Source: Labilithrix sp. | Lineage (GTDB): Bacteria; Myxococcota_A; Polyangia; Polyangiales; Polyangiaceae | Assembly (NCBI GenBank): GCA_019637225.1 | Contig: JAHBWC010000005.1 | Location: forward strand, 62,001-126,000 | Length of the DNA: 64,000 bases | Reading direction: 5' to 3' | Shown here: positions 33,428 to 41,702 of the stretch, piece by piece | How the letters are laid out: each line of letters opens with the position of its first letter | How positions within the stretch are numbered: position 1 is the first letter of the stretch | Position numbers and translations under genes: made by a program | The notes under the pieces: generated by a model | Told to the model about the DNA's origin: nothing | The model's input: the letters and a program-made list of their open reading frames with translations, nothing else | Database searches by the model: none

Positions 33428-34969
33428 GTGACGTCCGAGAGCGAAGCGACTCCGCATACTCAGCAGCTCGTCCTGCCGCTCGACGACTTCGGCGCGCGCG
33501 CGCGCGGGCCGGGGATCCCGCGGCTCGGCCGCGTGTTCTGCAACCGCAACCTGAAGATGTCCGGCATCAGCTGGGTCGGCTTCGACATGGACTACACGCT
33601 GGCGATCTACGATCAGCCCGCGATGGACGACCTTTCGATCCGCGCCACCATCGGCAAGCTGGTCAAGCGCGGCTACCCGGACTTCATCGAGACGGTGCCG
33701 GTGTCGACGCAGTTCCCGGTGCGCGGCCTGCTCATCGACAAGCGCTTCGGCCACGTGCTGAAGATGGACCGCTACAAGCACGTCCACAAGGGCTACCACG
33801 GCTTCCGCGAGCTCACGAAAGAGGAGCTCCGCGCGCTCTACCACTCGAAGAAGATCCGCCCGGCGACGCCGCGCTACCACTGGATCGACACGCTCTACGC
33901 GCTCTCCGAGGTCGCGACCTACGCGGCGCTCGTCGACGCGATGGAGAAGAAGGGCTACGCGGTCGACTACGCGCGCCTCTTCACGGACATCCGCGAGTGC
34001 ATCGACGAGGCCCACCGCGACGGGACGATCCTCGACGAGGTCGCCTCGAACCTGCCGCACTTCGTCCACCGCGATCCGAACCTCGCCCCCACGCTCCACA
34101 AGCTCCGGAGCGCCGGCAAGAAGCTCTTCCTGCTCACCAACTCGCGCTGGGCCTACACCGAGAAGATGATGACCTACCTCCTCGGGGGCGCGATGAGCGA
34201 GTACCCGACCTGGAGGAACTTCTTCGACGTCGTCATCGTCGCCGCGACGAAGCCGATCTTCTTCACCGAGAAGCGTCCGCTCCTCGAGCGCGACGGCGAG
34301 ACGGTGCGCCCCGCCGTCGCCCCGCTCGAGCGCGGCAAGATCTACGAGGGCGGCAACCTGCAGGACTTCGAGCGCGCGCTCGGCGTCACCGGCGACGAGA
34401 TCCTCTACGTCGGCGATCACATCTACGGCGACATCCTGCGGTCGAAGAAGGACAGCGCCTGGCGCACCGCGATGATCATGCAGGAGCTCGAGACGGAGAT
34501 CGCCGCCTACGAGTCCTGCCGCGAAGACTTCGACACCATCGAAGCCCTCGACGAGCAGCGCGAGCGCCTCGAGGACGACCTCCGCTACTACCAGGCGCGC
34601 ATCAAGGAGCTGACGCGTCAGCTCGATCACCGCAGCGCGCGCGAGACCCCGAACGGCGGCGCCAACGGGGTCACCGGCGCAGAGCTCGAGGCCGATCGCA
34701 TGCGCTTCAAGCGCGCCGTCGAGCGCATCCGCGGAAAGCTCCGGCAGATCGAGGCGGAGATCAGCGCGCTCGAACGCCGGAGCGATCTGCGCTTTCACCC
34801 GTACTGGGGCTCGCTCCTCAAGGAGAGCGCCGAGCAATCGAGCTTCGGCAAGCAGGTCGACGACTACGCCTGCCTCTACACCTCGCGGGTGTCGAACTTC
34901 CTCTCGTACTCGCCGCAGCAGTCCTTCCGGTCACCGCGTGACGTGATGGCTCACGAGATCGGGATGTAG
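33428..34969 (+). CDS. HAD-superfamily 5'-nucleotidase (cN-II/PF05761 type)
   Basis: 513 residues from GTG 33428. HAD motif I is GFDMDYTLAIY (both Asp present), motif II is LFLLTNSRWAY, and motif III/IV is EILYVGDHIYGDILRSKK. Length and the N-terminal extension (RVFCNRNLKMSGISWVGFDMDYTLA) fit the cytosolic IMP/GMP-specific 5'-nucleotidase family, which dephosphorylates purine nucleotides. Residues about 350-460 form a long coiled-coil insertion. The last codons (GAGATCGGGATGTAG) are part of a 16-bp sequence repeated at 36157. Cytoplasmic. Confidence 0.9.
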   Translation: MTSESEATPHTQQLVLPLDDFGARARGPGIPRLGRVFCNRNLKMSGISWVGFDMDYTLAIYDQPAMDDLSIRATIGKLVKRGYPDFIETVPVSTQFPVRGLLIDKRFGHVLKMDRYKHVHKGYHGFRELTKEELRALYHSKKIRPATPRYHWIDTLYALSEVATYAALVDAMEKKGYAVDYARLFTDIRECIDEAHRDGTILDEVASNLPHFVHRDPNLAPTLHKLRSAGKKLFLLTNSRWAYTEKMMTYLLGGAMSEYPTWRNFFDVVIVAATKPIFFTEKRPLLERDGETVRPAVAPLERGKIYEGGNLQDFERALGVTGDEILYVGDHIYGDILRSKKDSAWRTAMIMQELETEIAAYESCREDFDTIEALDEQRERLEDDLRYYQARIKELTRQLDHRSARETPNGGANGVTGAELEADRMRFKRAVERIRGKLRQIEAEISALERRSDLRFHPYWGSLLKESAEQSSFGKQVDDYACLYTSRVSNFLSYSPQQSFRSPRDVMAHEIGM

Positions 34970-34970
34970 A
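34955..34970 (+). repeat. 16-bp direct repeat, left copy (3' end of nucleotidase gene)
   Basis: GAGATCGGGATGTAGA covers the last codons and stop of the nucleotidase gene and recurs exactly at 36157-36172. The two copies bracket one complete gene (34989-36011), the arrangement expected if a segment had inserted at a gene 3' end. Chance is the alternative. Confidence 0.5.
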
Positions 34971-34988
34971 GCGCGGCCGCGGCGCGCC

Positions 34989-36011
34989 TCAGCGCCGGAG
35001 CGGCGGCGGGTACGGTGGAACGCCGTTGCCCGTGCCCCAGGTCGCGCGGCCTCCGTACGTGCCCTGACCGTCGGTGTACATGCCGGAGGCGCCGTCGCCG
35101 AACACGGTCGAGTGGTTCACGTAGGGCGCGCCCTCGCTCGGTCCGCCCGGCGGAGGCACGGCCCCCGGACGCGGCTGCTCCTGCTCCGGCGGCTGCGGCG
35201 CCGGGACGACCTCGACCTCGACCGCGGTGATCCGCGTCTCGCCGACCGGCTCCTTCTCGGCCGTCTTCTCCTTCTTCTCGCCGGGCTTCGCGCCCTTCTG
35301 GACGTGGCCGGGCACCTTCGCCTTCTGGACGGCGGGGATCGGACGCTCGGCGGCCTTCTTCAGCTGCTCGGCGCGCATCGCCGCGCTCTTGCGAAGCCCG
35401 GCGCCCTCGGTCTCGGCGGCCTTCCTCAGCTGCTCTGCCTTCGTCGCCGCGCCCTTCTTCAGCTGCTCCGCGCGGGTGTCGGCCTCCTTCTTCAGCTGCT
35501 CGCCCTTCGCGTCGGCTTCCTTCATCAGGTGATCGGCCTTGGCGTCGGCTTCCTTCTTCAGCTGCTCGCCCTTCTGCTCGGCCGCCTTCACCTTCTGCTC
35601 GGAGAGCGCCTTGGCGTCGGCTCCGGCCTGACCGGCCTTGCCCGTCAGGCCGCCCTTGAGGTGCTCGCCCTTGGCCTCGAGGTCCTTCTTCGCCTGGTCG
35701 GCCTTGATCTCGGCCTCGCTCTTCGCGTGATCCGCGGGCTGCTGCGCCTGCTCCTGCTGCTGGCGCTCGGCGGTCTTCTCCGCTTCGGCCTTCTCCAGGT
35801 CGGCCTTCTTCTGCGCCTCGGCCTTCGCTTGATCGGCCTTGTGCTGCTCCAGAGCCTTCTGGTGCTCCGCCTTCTCCTGCTCGGTGAGGTGTCCCTCGCG
35901 CTTCTGCTCCTCCGTCTTCGTCTGATCTTCGGACGTCTGACGGTCCGCCCGCTCGCACGCCGTCGCTCCTGCGAGCGCGAGCGCGAGCAAACACATGCCG
36001 CTGGCTCTCAT
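34989..36011 (-). CDS. Lipoprotein with LEA-like 11-residue amphipathic repeats
   Basis: 340 residues. ATG 36011 has GGAGG six bases upstream, and lipobox AGATAC gives Cys19. Residues about 20-120 are a Glu/Lys/Gln/Ala-rich charged helix. Residues 144-220 are seven consecutive 11-mers of the pattern A-(D/E)-x-(K/R)-(G/A)-(E/D)-Q-L-K-K-x (for example ADAKGEQLKKE, ADTRAEQLKKG), the period of group-3 LEA proteins and apolipoprotein-like amphipathic helices. The C-terminal 80 residues are Pro/Gly/Tyr-rich. It may bind membranes or peptidoglycan or protect against desiccation. The gene lies alone between two copies of a 16-bp direct repeat. Confidence 0.78.
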   Translation of the reverse strand: MRASGMCLLALALAGATACERADRQTSEDQTKTEEQKREGHLTEQEKAEHQKALEQHKADQAKAEAQKKADLEKAEAEKTAERQQQEQAQQPADHAKSEAEIKADQAKKDLEAKGEHLKGGLTGKAGQAGADAKALSEQKVKAAEQKGEQLKKEADAKADHLMKEADAKGEQLKKEADTRAEQLKKGAATKAEQLRKAAETEGAGLRKSAAMRAEQLKKAAERPIPAVQKAKVPGHVQKGAKPGEKKEKTAEKEPVGETRITAVEVEVVPAPQPPEQEQPRPGAVPPPGGPSEGAPYVNHSTVFGDGASGMYTDGQGTYGGRATWGTGNGVPPYPPPLRR

Positions 36012-36156
36012 GGTTCGCCTCCGTTCGGGCGGCGATGGGTGCACCGCGCATGCCGTCGATCGCGAGCCGGGCGCGCGCGCGGATGTCCTCGCTTCGCGCG
36101 CGACGGACGCGCCACGACGGAGCACGCGCCTCGCGGGACGTGCAAGGCAGCCCCAA

Positions 36157-36172
36157 GAGATCGGGATGTAGA
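36157..36172 (+). repeat. 16-bp direct repeat, right copy
   Basis: An exact second copy of GAGATCGGGATGTAGA, here in non-coding sequence between the LEA-like lipoprotein promoter and truD. See the left copy at 34955. Confidence 0.5.
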
Positions 36173-36204
36173 CGCGACCACGACGCCGACGTAGACCGAT
36201 CGGC

Positions 36205-37353
36205 GTGAGCCGAGGACTTCCGCGCGGGACCATCAAGCTGAAGCCGGAGGACTTCGTCGTCGACGAGATCCCCGCGTACGAGCCGAGCGGTGAAGGCTCG
36301 CACCTCTACGTTCGGATCGAGAAGACGAACAGGACGACGGACGAGGTGGTCAAGGAGCTCGCCCGCGCGCTCCGGGTCGACCGCCGGGACATCGGCGTCG
36401 CCGGGCTCAAGGACAAGGTCGGCGTCACCCGACAATGGCTCAGCGTCCCCGCCGCCGACGCGTCCTTCGACGACCGCGTCGCCGCGCTCGCGATCGACGG
36501 CGTCGCGATCCTCGAGCGCCGCCGCCACGGCAACAAGCTCAAGACCGGGCACCTCCGTGGCAACCGCTTCGCGATCGTCGTCCGGGACATCGACCCCGCG
36601 CGCGTCGACGACGTCGTGAGCGCCCTCGCGCGCATCGGCGAAGCGGGGGTCCCCAACGCGTTCGGTGAGCAGCGCTTCGGACGCGACGGCGACACGCACG
36701 AGCGCGCCCGCGCCTGGCTCACCGGCAAGGAGCGCGCGCCGAGCGATCCGCGCCTCCGCCGGTTCCACTTCTCGGCGCTGCAGTCGGCGATCTTCAACGC
36801 CGTCCTCGAGCACCGCGTCGCCGACGGGAGCTGGGACGTCCCGATCCTCGGCGACCTCCTCAAGAAGGAGGAGAGCGGTGGGATCTTCGTCTGCACGGAC
36901 GTTCAGCTCGACCGTGAACGGGCGCGGCAGGGTGAGGTGTGTCCTACCGGACCCATCGTCGGCGATCGCATGAGGCAACCCGAGGCCGACGCGTTCGATC
37001 TCGAGCAACGGATCTCGCTGCCGCTCATCGAAGGGATCGACCTCCGCCGTGCGCGCTCCCTCGGGGAAGGCACGCGGCGCCCCTTGAGGCTGCGCGTTGC
37101 CGAGCTGTCGCATTCCTTTCTCGATTCGTCACTTCATGAAGCGGCTTCGTCCCAAGACCCGGCCGATCGGCACGCTGTGTGCGCCATGACGGTGCGATTC
37201 GTGCTACCCAAAGGTGCCTACGCGACGACGGTTCTCTCGAACGCGTTCGAAGTCTCGGACGCAGGTCGGACCGGCGGCCCAAGTGAACCCGCCGGCGATC
37301 GGCCCGACGAACGAGAAGAGCGGCAGCTCGCAACACTTACCGAGGAAGAATGA
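36205..37353 (+). CDS. truD: tRNA pseudouridine(13) synthase TruD
   Basis: 382 residues. TruD motifs are present: KPEDFVVDEIPAYEPSGEGSHLYVRIEK at the N-terminus, GVAGLKDKVGVTRQW with catalytic Asp in GLKDK, and GVPNAFGEQRFG, which matches the NYFGxQRFG motif with Tyr replaced by Ala. RFHFSALQSAIFNAVL is the TRUD insertion segment. It makes pseudouridine at tRNA position 13. Its stop overlaps the exbB start (ATGA), so a housekeeping tRNA gene is coupled to an energy-transduction operon. The last 30 residues are charged and poorly conserved. Confidence 0.93.
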   Translation: MSRGLPRGTIKLKPEDFVVDEIPAYEPSGEGSHLYVRIEKTNRTTDEVVKELARALRVDRRDIGVAGLKDKVGVTRQWLSVPAADASFDDRVAALAIDGVAILERRRHGNKLKTGHLRGNRFAIVVRDIDPARVDDVVSALARIGEAGVPNAFGEQRFGRDGDTHERARAWLTGKERAPSDPRLRRFHFSALQSAIFNAVLEHRVADGSWDVPILGDLLKKEESGGIFVCTDVQLDRERARQGEVCPTGPIVGDRMRQPEADAFDLEQRISLPLIEGIDLRRARSLGEGTRRPLRLRVAELSHSFLDSSLHEAASSQDPADRHAVCAMTVRFVLPKGAYATTVLSNAFEVSDAGRTGGPSEPAGDRPDEREERQLATLTEEE

Positions 37354-38093
37354 TCGAGCGAGTAAAGAGCGCGATGGTCGGACTGGGGGCCACGTGGGTC
37401 CTCATCCTCATGCTGGTGCTGAGCGTCGTCTCGCTCGCCATCATGCTCGAACGCGCGTGGCTCTACTGGTCCCTCCGCGACGATGCGGCCGGCTTGATGC
37501 GCGACCTCGGACGCCTGCTGCGCGGTGGTGACCTCGAGGGGGCGCGGCGCCGACTCGAGGCTTCTCCCAGCGCAGAGGCAGCCGTCGTCATCGCCGGCAT
37601 CGTCGAAGCGAAGATGGGACCGGAAGCAGCGGAGGAGGCGATGGCCGGCGCCAGCGCGCTCCAGCGCCTGAAGCTCGAGAAGCGCCTCACGTTCCTCGGC
37701 ACACTGGGAAACAACGCACCGTTCATCGGGCTTCTCGGGACGGTCATCGGCATCGTCGGCGCCTTCGACGAGCTCGGGAAGGCGAAGAACGCCACGCTCA
37801 CCGGCGCCGCGCAGGTCGCGCCCGAGGCCGTCATGGCCAACATCGCCGAGGCGCTCGTCGCTACGGCAGTCGGCCTCCTCGTCGCGATCCCGGCGGTCGC
37901 TGCGTTCAACATGTTCCAGCGCGTCGTCCGCACGACGCTCTCCAACACCGAGGCGCTGAGCCACGTCCTGCTCGCCCACCTCAAGGCGACGGCCGACTCG
38001 GGCACCTCGGTCGAGGACGCCATCGAGACGGCGGCCCGGAGCGCGGACCGCCCGAGCAAGTCGAGCGGCCGTTCCTCGAAGGAAGCGGAGTAG
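37350..38093 (+). CDS. exbB: ExbB/TolQ/MotA-family proton channel protein
   Basis: 247 residues with three transmembrane helices: TWVLILMLVLSVVSLAIMLE, FIGLLGTVIGIVGAF and EALVATAVGLLVAIPAVAAF. The NNAPFIGLLGTVIGI and the E-AL-ATA-GLL-AIP motifs are those of ExbB/TolQ. It forms an inner-membrane channel with ExbD that powers TonB or Tol. The order exbB-exbD-tonB here favours the TonB (nutrient uptake) rather than the Tol-Pal version. The tail is Ser/Arg-rich. Confidence 0.9.
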   Translation: MIERVKSAMVGLGATWVLILMLVLSVVSLAIMLERAWLYWSLRDDAAGLMRDLGRLLRGGDLEGARRRLEASPSAEAAVVIAGIVEAKMGPEAAEEAMAGASALQRLKLEKRLTFLGTLGNNAPFIGLLGTVIGIVGAFDELGKAKNATLTGAAQVAPEAVMANIAEALVATAVGLLVAIPAVAAFNMFQRVVRTTLSNTEALSHVLLAHLKATADSGTSVEDAIETAARSADRPSKSSGRSSKEAE

Positions 38094-38099
38094 CGCGCG

Positions 38100-38549
38100 G
38101 TGGGCGGCGGCACTCAGGAGACCGACGAGGCGATCACGGGGATCAACGTCACCCCGCTCGTCGACATCGTCCTCGTTCTACTCATCATCTTCATGGTGAC
38201 GGCGAAGCTCATCGTCTCGAAGTCGGTCCCGCTCGACCTGCCGAAGGCGGCGACGGGCTCGGACATCCAGACGGTGTTCAGCGTCGTCCTCGCGGCCGAC
38301 GGCACCACGCAGGTCGACAGCAAGACCGTGCCCGGCGACGACGCCATCCTCGGCCTCGCGCGCACGGCGCACGAGAAGAACCCCGAGCTCCGCGCGGTCA
38401 TCAAGGCCGATACGACGGTCCCGCATGGGCGCGTGATCCACGTGCTCGATCTGCTGAAGCAAGCGCAGGTCGCGAAGATCGCCTTCGGGGTCCAGCCCGT
38501 AGCACCGGGAGTGGCTCCGGGAACCCCGGCGCCGGCGCCGACGAACTAG
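38100..38549 (+). CDS. exbD: ExbD/TolR-family protein
   Basis: 149 residues from GTG 38100. One N-terminal helix carries the functional Asp (INVTPLVDIVLVLLIIFMVTA), as in all ExbD/TolR proteins. The periplasmic domain ends in a Pro/Ala tail. The 6-bp gap from exbB and the next gene 29 bp downstream show a single operon. Confidence 0.93.
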   Translation: MGGGTQETDEAITGINVTPLVDIVLVLLIIFMVTAKLIVSKSVPLDLPKAATGSDIQTVFSVVLAADGTTQVDSKTVPGDDAILGLARTAHEKNPELRAVIKADTTVPHGRVIHVLDLLKQAQVAKIAFGVQPVAPGVAPGTPAPAPTN

Positions 38550-38578
38550 GCAGACTCTTTGCTGGGAAGTAGCGATCG

Positions 38579-39529
38579 ATGGGCGATTTGAACGGAGCAT
38601 CGGCGGGGGCCAAGACGAGCGCGGCGCGTCGTGCGTCCGCCCCGGCGCCCGCCGCCGCGAAGAGCTCTTCCGCGGCGAGGCGCTCGCGGCCCGGCGGCCC
38701 GACGGCCGACCCGATGTCGAAGGTGCTCGCGACCGGCCCGCGCATCCCCGTGGCCGTCACGGCCGCGGTCGCCGTCTTCCTCCACGTCGGCATGGCGGCC
38801 GGCGCCACGGCCGCGTCGCTCTTCGACGAGATCTTCGAGTGGCACCGCGGCGTCCGCGAGGTCGTCGACTACCGGCTCTCGCAGTACGAGATGGAGATCC
38901 TGAAGGAGGAGGAGCCTCCTCCGCCCGAGCCGGAAGAAGAGGCGAAGCCCGAGCCCGAGGAGGCCAAGCCCGAGGTCAAGGACCCGACGCCTCCGCCCGA
39001 GGCCGCCCCTCCGCAGCCCGCCGAGGCCGCGAAGGTCCTCACCGCGGACCCGACGCCGAGCGAGGGCCCCGTCGATCTCACCGACTCGTTCGTCACGGGC
39101 TCCGGCAGCACGTACGCCGGCGGCACGACGTCCTCCGACGGCACGAGCAAGACCGCCGTGTACAACCCCGCGGCCGCGCCGACCGGCGTGCCCGGAGGAA
39201 CGGGGACCGGCACGGCGCCGCCCGCGCCCGTCCGCCGGGAGGACAAGTCTCGCGCTCCCGGCCTCCTCGGGTCGGTCGACTGGAACGACTGCCCCTTCCC
39301 GGCCGAGGCCGACGCCGAGCAGATCGATCAGGCCTTCGTGCTGATCCAGGTCAAGGTGAAGCCGGACGGCTCCCCGGACAACGTCAGCGTCGTGCAGGAT
39401 CCGGGACACGGCTTCGGACGCGAGGCGCGAAAGTGCGCGATGCGGAAGAAGTACTCCAACGGGCTCGATCCGGACGGCAACGCCGTCGGCGGCACGACGA
39501 AGCCCTTCCGCGTCCGCTTCGAGCGCTGA
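38579..39529 (+). CDS. tonB: TonB-family energy transducer
   Basis: 316 residues. A basic cytoplasmic N-terminus precedes a transmembrane helix (VAVTAAVAVFLHVGMAAG, with the His of TonB helices at about residue 64). A Pro/Glu/Lys-rich spacer follows (about 105-150), then a Gly/Thr-rich segment, and a C-terminal TonB-like domain (VLIQVKVKPDGSPDNVSVVQDPGHGFG...CAMRKKYSNGLDPDG). It transmits proton-motive force to outer-membrane receptors. No TonB-dependent receptor gene is in this window. Confidence 0.88.
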   Translation: MGDLNGASAGAKTSAARRASAPAPAAAKSSSAARRSRPGGPTADPMSKVLATGPRIPVAVTAAVAVFLHVGMAAGATAASLFDEIFEWHRGVREVVDYRLSQYEMEILKEEEPPPPEPEEEAKPEPEEAKPEVKDPTPPPEAAPPQPAEAAKVLTADPTPSEGPVDLTDSFVTGSGSTYAGGTTSSDGTSKTAVYNPAAAPTGVPGGTGTGTAPPAPVRREDKSRAPGLLGSVDWNDCPFPAEADAEQIDQAFVLIQVKVKPDGSPDNVSVVQDPGHGFGREARKCAMRKKYSNGLDPDGNAVGGTTKPFRVRFER

Positions 39530-39674
39530 GCGCCCGCGCGTAGGCTCGCTCGCGCGACGCGCTCACCCTGATCCCACGTGAAGACGGGATCTCGAGCGGA
39601 AGTGATCGAGGTTGCTCCATAGATTCGGCGTGGTGGCCCTTCACCCAAGCGGTGAGCTCGCGGTAGCCCATTCT

Positions 39675-39903
39675 TCCTGCTGGGGCGGCGCCGGGGTCGG
39701 AGAGCCCTCGCGCCCGCGTCGCCCCTGCCGATCGCGAGGCCATTTCCGCGCGAGTCACGCGCCACTGAGGCTCCTTCGGTTTGCGGAGGTAGTTTCGGGC
39801 GCGTGCCCGCGCGCAGGCAGGTGATTCCCACCGGCGAGGATGATCCTGGGCTCCTTGTGCGGGCGCGAGGTCTCCCCAACCCCGACACCGCTTTGCGGAC
39901 TGC
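39675..39903 (+). repeat. Long inverted repeat, left arm
   Basis: Reverse complement of the right arm. Shared landmarks are GGGGCGGCGCCGGGGTCGG, TTTGCGGAGGTAGTTTCGGG, ATTCCCACCGGCGAGGATGA (right arm AAGATCCTCG... with one substitution) and CCAACCCCGACACCGCTTTG. Confidence 0.8.
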
Positions 39904-40087
39904 GGTCGCGTGGGTTTTCGAGTCTGAGCAGGACTCCGCGGCTCGGACCTTGTCGTTCTTCTTTCGGACCGTCGTCACCGGCTCCGGCGTTCGGATCGGC
40001 TCGATTCTCTGGTTCGGTGGGCCTCCGAAAACTCTTATTTGTGCATGATGCATGTGTTTGACCAAGCTCGTGCGACGCACGACCGGC

Positions 40088-40261
40088 ATGCTGCCGTACA
40101 GGACCGAAGTCACGGACGACAACGATGCGGTGACGGCGCACGCCGGACGGCCTCTCGTGGTGGAGACGATGCGGACGCTGGGCGTCAGCCGTCAGCTCGA
40201 CGAGGAGCTCGGGATTCGGCGGCGGGACAGCGGAACGACCGACGCCGAGAAGGCGGAGGCG
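40088..40261 (+). pseudogene. IS1380-like transposase N-terminal fragment
   Basis: The 58 codons starting MLPYRTEVTDDNDAVTAHAG, then PLVVETMRTLGVSRQLDEEL and IRRRDSGTTDAEKAEA, resemble the N-terminus of IS1380-type DDE transposases (T-HAG-PL--E--R-LG... and RRRD-G---AEK-EA). After AEKAEA the homology stops at a hairpin and no catalytic DDE region remains. The element is not self-mobile. Confidence 0.6.
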
Positions 40262-40263
40262 CC

Positions 40264-40301
40264 GACCTCGTCGCGAGTCGCCTGCGGCTCGCGACGAGGT
40301 C
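40264..40301. repeat. 14-bp perfect hairpin at the transposase breakpoint
   Basis: GACCTCGTCGCGAG (40264-40277) and CTCGCGACGAGGTC (40288-40301) are exact reverse complements with a 10-nt loop. It begins two bases after the transposase homology ends and may mark the deletion junction or a terminator-like fold. Confidence 0.75.
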
Positions 40302-40333
40302 GTCCTCCGCACCTTCGTCCCCACCCGCGCTCG

Positions 40334-40563
40334 GCAGTTCGCAAAGCGGTGTCGGGGTTGGGGAGACCTCGCGCCCGCACAAGGAGCCCAGGATCTTCCT
40401 CGCCGGTGGGAATCACCTACCCGCGCGCGGGCACGCGCCCGAAACTACCTCCGCAAACCGAAAGAGCCCCAGTGGCGCGTGACTCGCGCGGAAAGGGCCT
40501 CGCGATCGGCAACGGGCGACGCGGGCGCGAGGGCTCTCCGACCCCGGCGCCGCCCCGACAGGA
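40334..40563 (-). repeat. Long inverted repeat, right arm
   Basis: Mirror of the left arm. Its outer end lies 89 bp upstream of the glycosylase start, so the insertion may have replaced the original promoter region of that gene. Confidence 0.8.
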
Positions 40564-40652
40564 TGAGTCGCGCGGGGGTCATCCAACACGCAACGCTCCT
40601 GCTGTGGGATCGGGCGCCCGGCGGAGCATTGCGGCCGCGAATCGTTCTGGCT

Positions 40653-41618
40653 ATGTCAGAGGCGATGTCGAACCTCGAGCCGCGTGAAGAGCTGGCCAGC
40701 ATCGCCGCCTCCCTCCGCGCGTACCTCGAGTGGCAGCTCGACTGCGGGAGCTCGGGGATCCCCAGGCGTCCGCGCGCGGCGACGGCCGCGGTCCCGCCCG
40801 CGCAGGCTGCAGCGACGCCGAGCGCGGCGAGCGCGGCGACTTCCGCGAAGGACGAGCCGTCGGACCCGTCGCCCGCGGCGCCCTCGCCGATCGTTCGTGA
40901 GCGCAGCACACCGGGCGGCGCCCCGGCGGCGCCTCCGCCCGGCTCGCTGCCTCCGATCACGCTGACCGAGAGCGCCCCCGCCCCGTCGAAGCGCAGCGAG
41001 AGCGCGACGCCGGCCCCGCGCACGATCGCGGAGCCACGCCCTCTCCCCGTGCTCGTCTCCGACGTCGCGTCGTGCACGAAGTGCGGTCTCCACGCGACGC
41101 GCACGAACACCGTGTTCTCGCGCGGCAACCCCGAGGCGAAGCTCTGCTTCGTCGGCGAAGCGCCGGGCGCCGACGAGGACGCGCAAGGTGTTCCCTTCGT
41201 CGGCCGCGCCGGTCAGCTGCTCGACAAGATGATCCAGGCGATGGGCCTCGACCCCGCGAAGGACGTCTACGTCTGCAACATCATCAAGTGCCGGCCGCCG
41301 GAGAACCGTCGCCCCGAGCCGGACGAGATCGCGACGTGCATCCCGTACCTCCACGAGCAGCTCGCGCTCGTCGAGCCGAAGGTCATCGTCGCGCTCGGCA
41401 ACACGTCCGTCGGCGCGCTGCTCGGAACGAAGCTCGGCATCACCAAGGTGCGCGGCTCGTGGAAGCTCTATCGCGGCAAGATCCCCGTGATGCCGACGTA
41501 CCACCCGTCGTACCTGCTGCGGTCGAGCCCGCAGCAGTCCGAAGCGAAGCGCCAGGCCTGGGAGGACCTCCAGGCGGTGATGAAGGAGCTCGGGCTGGCG
41601 AAGCCCGCGCGCTCCTGA
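40653..41618 (+). CDS. Family 4-type uracil-DNA glycosylase
   Basis: 321 residues. After a disordered Ala/Pro/Ser-rich N-terminal 120 residues comes the UDG fold with a 4Fe-4S cluster. The cluster cysteines are in [15 protein letters not shown] and IATC. Motif A is [20 protein letters not shown] and motif B is TYHPSYLLR. It removes uracil from DNA to start base-excision repair. The N-terminal half resembles the SPO1 DNA-polymerase-related group. I start at ATG 40653; 40665 is also possible. The long inverted arms end just upstream. Confidence 0.9.
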   Translation: MSEAMSNLEPREELASIAASLRAYLEWQLDCGSSGIPRRPRAATAAVPPAQAAATPSAASAATSAKDEPSDPSPAAPSPIVRERSTPGGAPAAPPPGSLPPITLTESAPAPSKRSESATPAPRTIAEPRPLPVLVSDVASCTKCGLHATRTNTVFSRGNPEAKLCFVGEAPGADEDAQGVPFVGRAGQLLDKMIQAMGLDPAKDVYVCNIIKCRPPENRRPEPDEIATCIPYLHEQLALVEPKVIVALGNTSVGALLGTKLGITKVRGSWKLYRGKIPVMPTYHPSYLLRSSPQQSEAKRQAWEDLQAVMKELGLAKPARS

Positions 41619-41695
41619 CGGCGCGGCCTCGCCCGCCCGCGCGCTCCTGACGGCGCGACCTCGCCGCCGCCTGCTCCTTGCGGCGCGGCCTCGCC
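41604..41695 (+). repeat. Three tandem copies of an about 30-bp repeat
   Basis: CCCGCGCGCTCCTGACGGCG-type units start at 41604, 41636 and about 41666. The first overlaps the final codons and stop of the glycosylase gene, so the gene end (KPARS-stop) is itself part of the repeat. The copies lie between that gene and the convergent protease gene. Confidence 0.7.
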
Positions 41696-41702
41696 GCGTC
41701 GC

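Larger units (their letters stand above)
39675..40563. mobile_element. Decayed insertion element with about 229-bp inverted arms
   Basis: The left arm (39675-39903) and right arm (40334-40563) are near-perfect reverse complements, with a handful of mismatches and a one-base indel by eye. They enclose 430 bp that include a transposase fragment (40088-40261) and a 14-bp hairpin. Such long arms exceed normal IS ends, so this may be two oppositely oriented copies of one element end, or a foldback element, around a dead IS. It fills most of the 1.1-kb gap before the uracil-DNA glycosylase gene; the rest of that gap shows nothing. Arm bounds are good to a few bases. Confidence 0.75.

Noticed and set aside
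34607..34624. 18-bp palindrome GAGCTGACGCGTCAGCTC sharing the CTGAC-N2-GTCAG core of the 23437 operator
   Set aside because: It lies inside the nucleotidase coding sequence and its codons read as a normal helix segment (KELTRQLD); chance is more likely than a second operator.
40088..40261. A functional insertion sequence
   Set aside because: Only the transposase N-terminus remains, and no DDE catalytic region is present in any frame between the arms.
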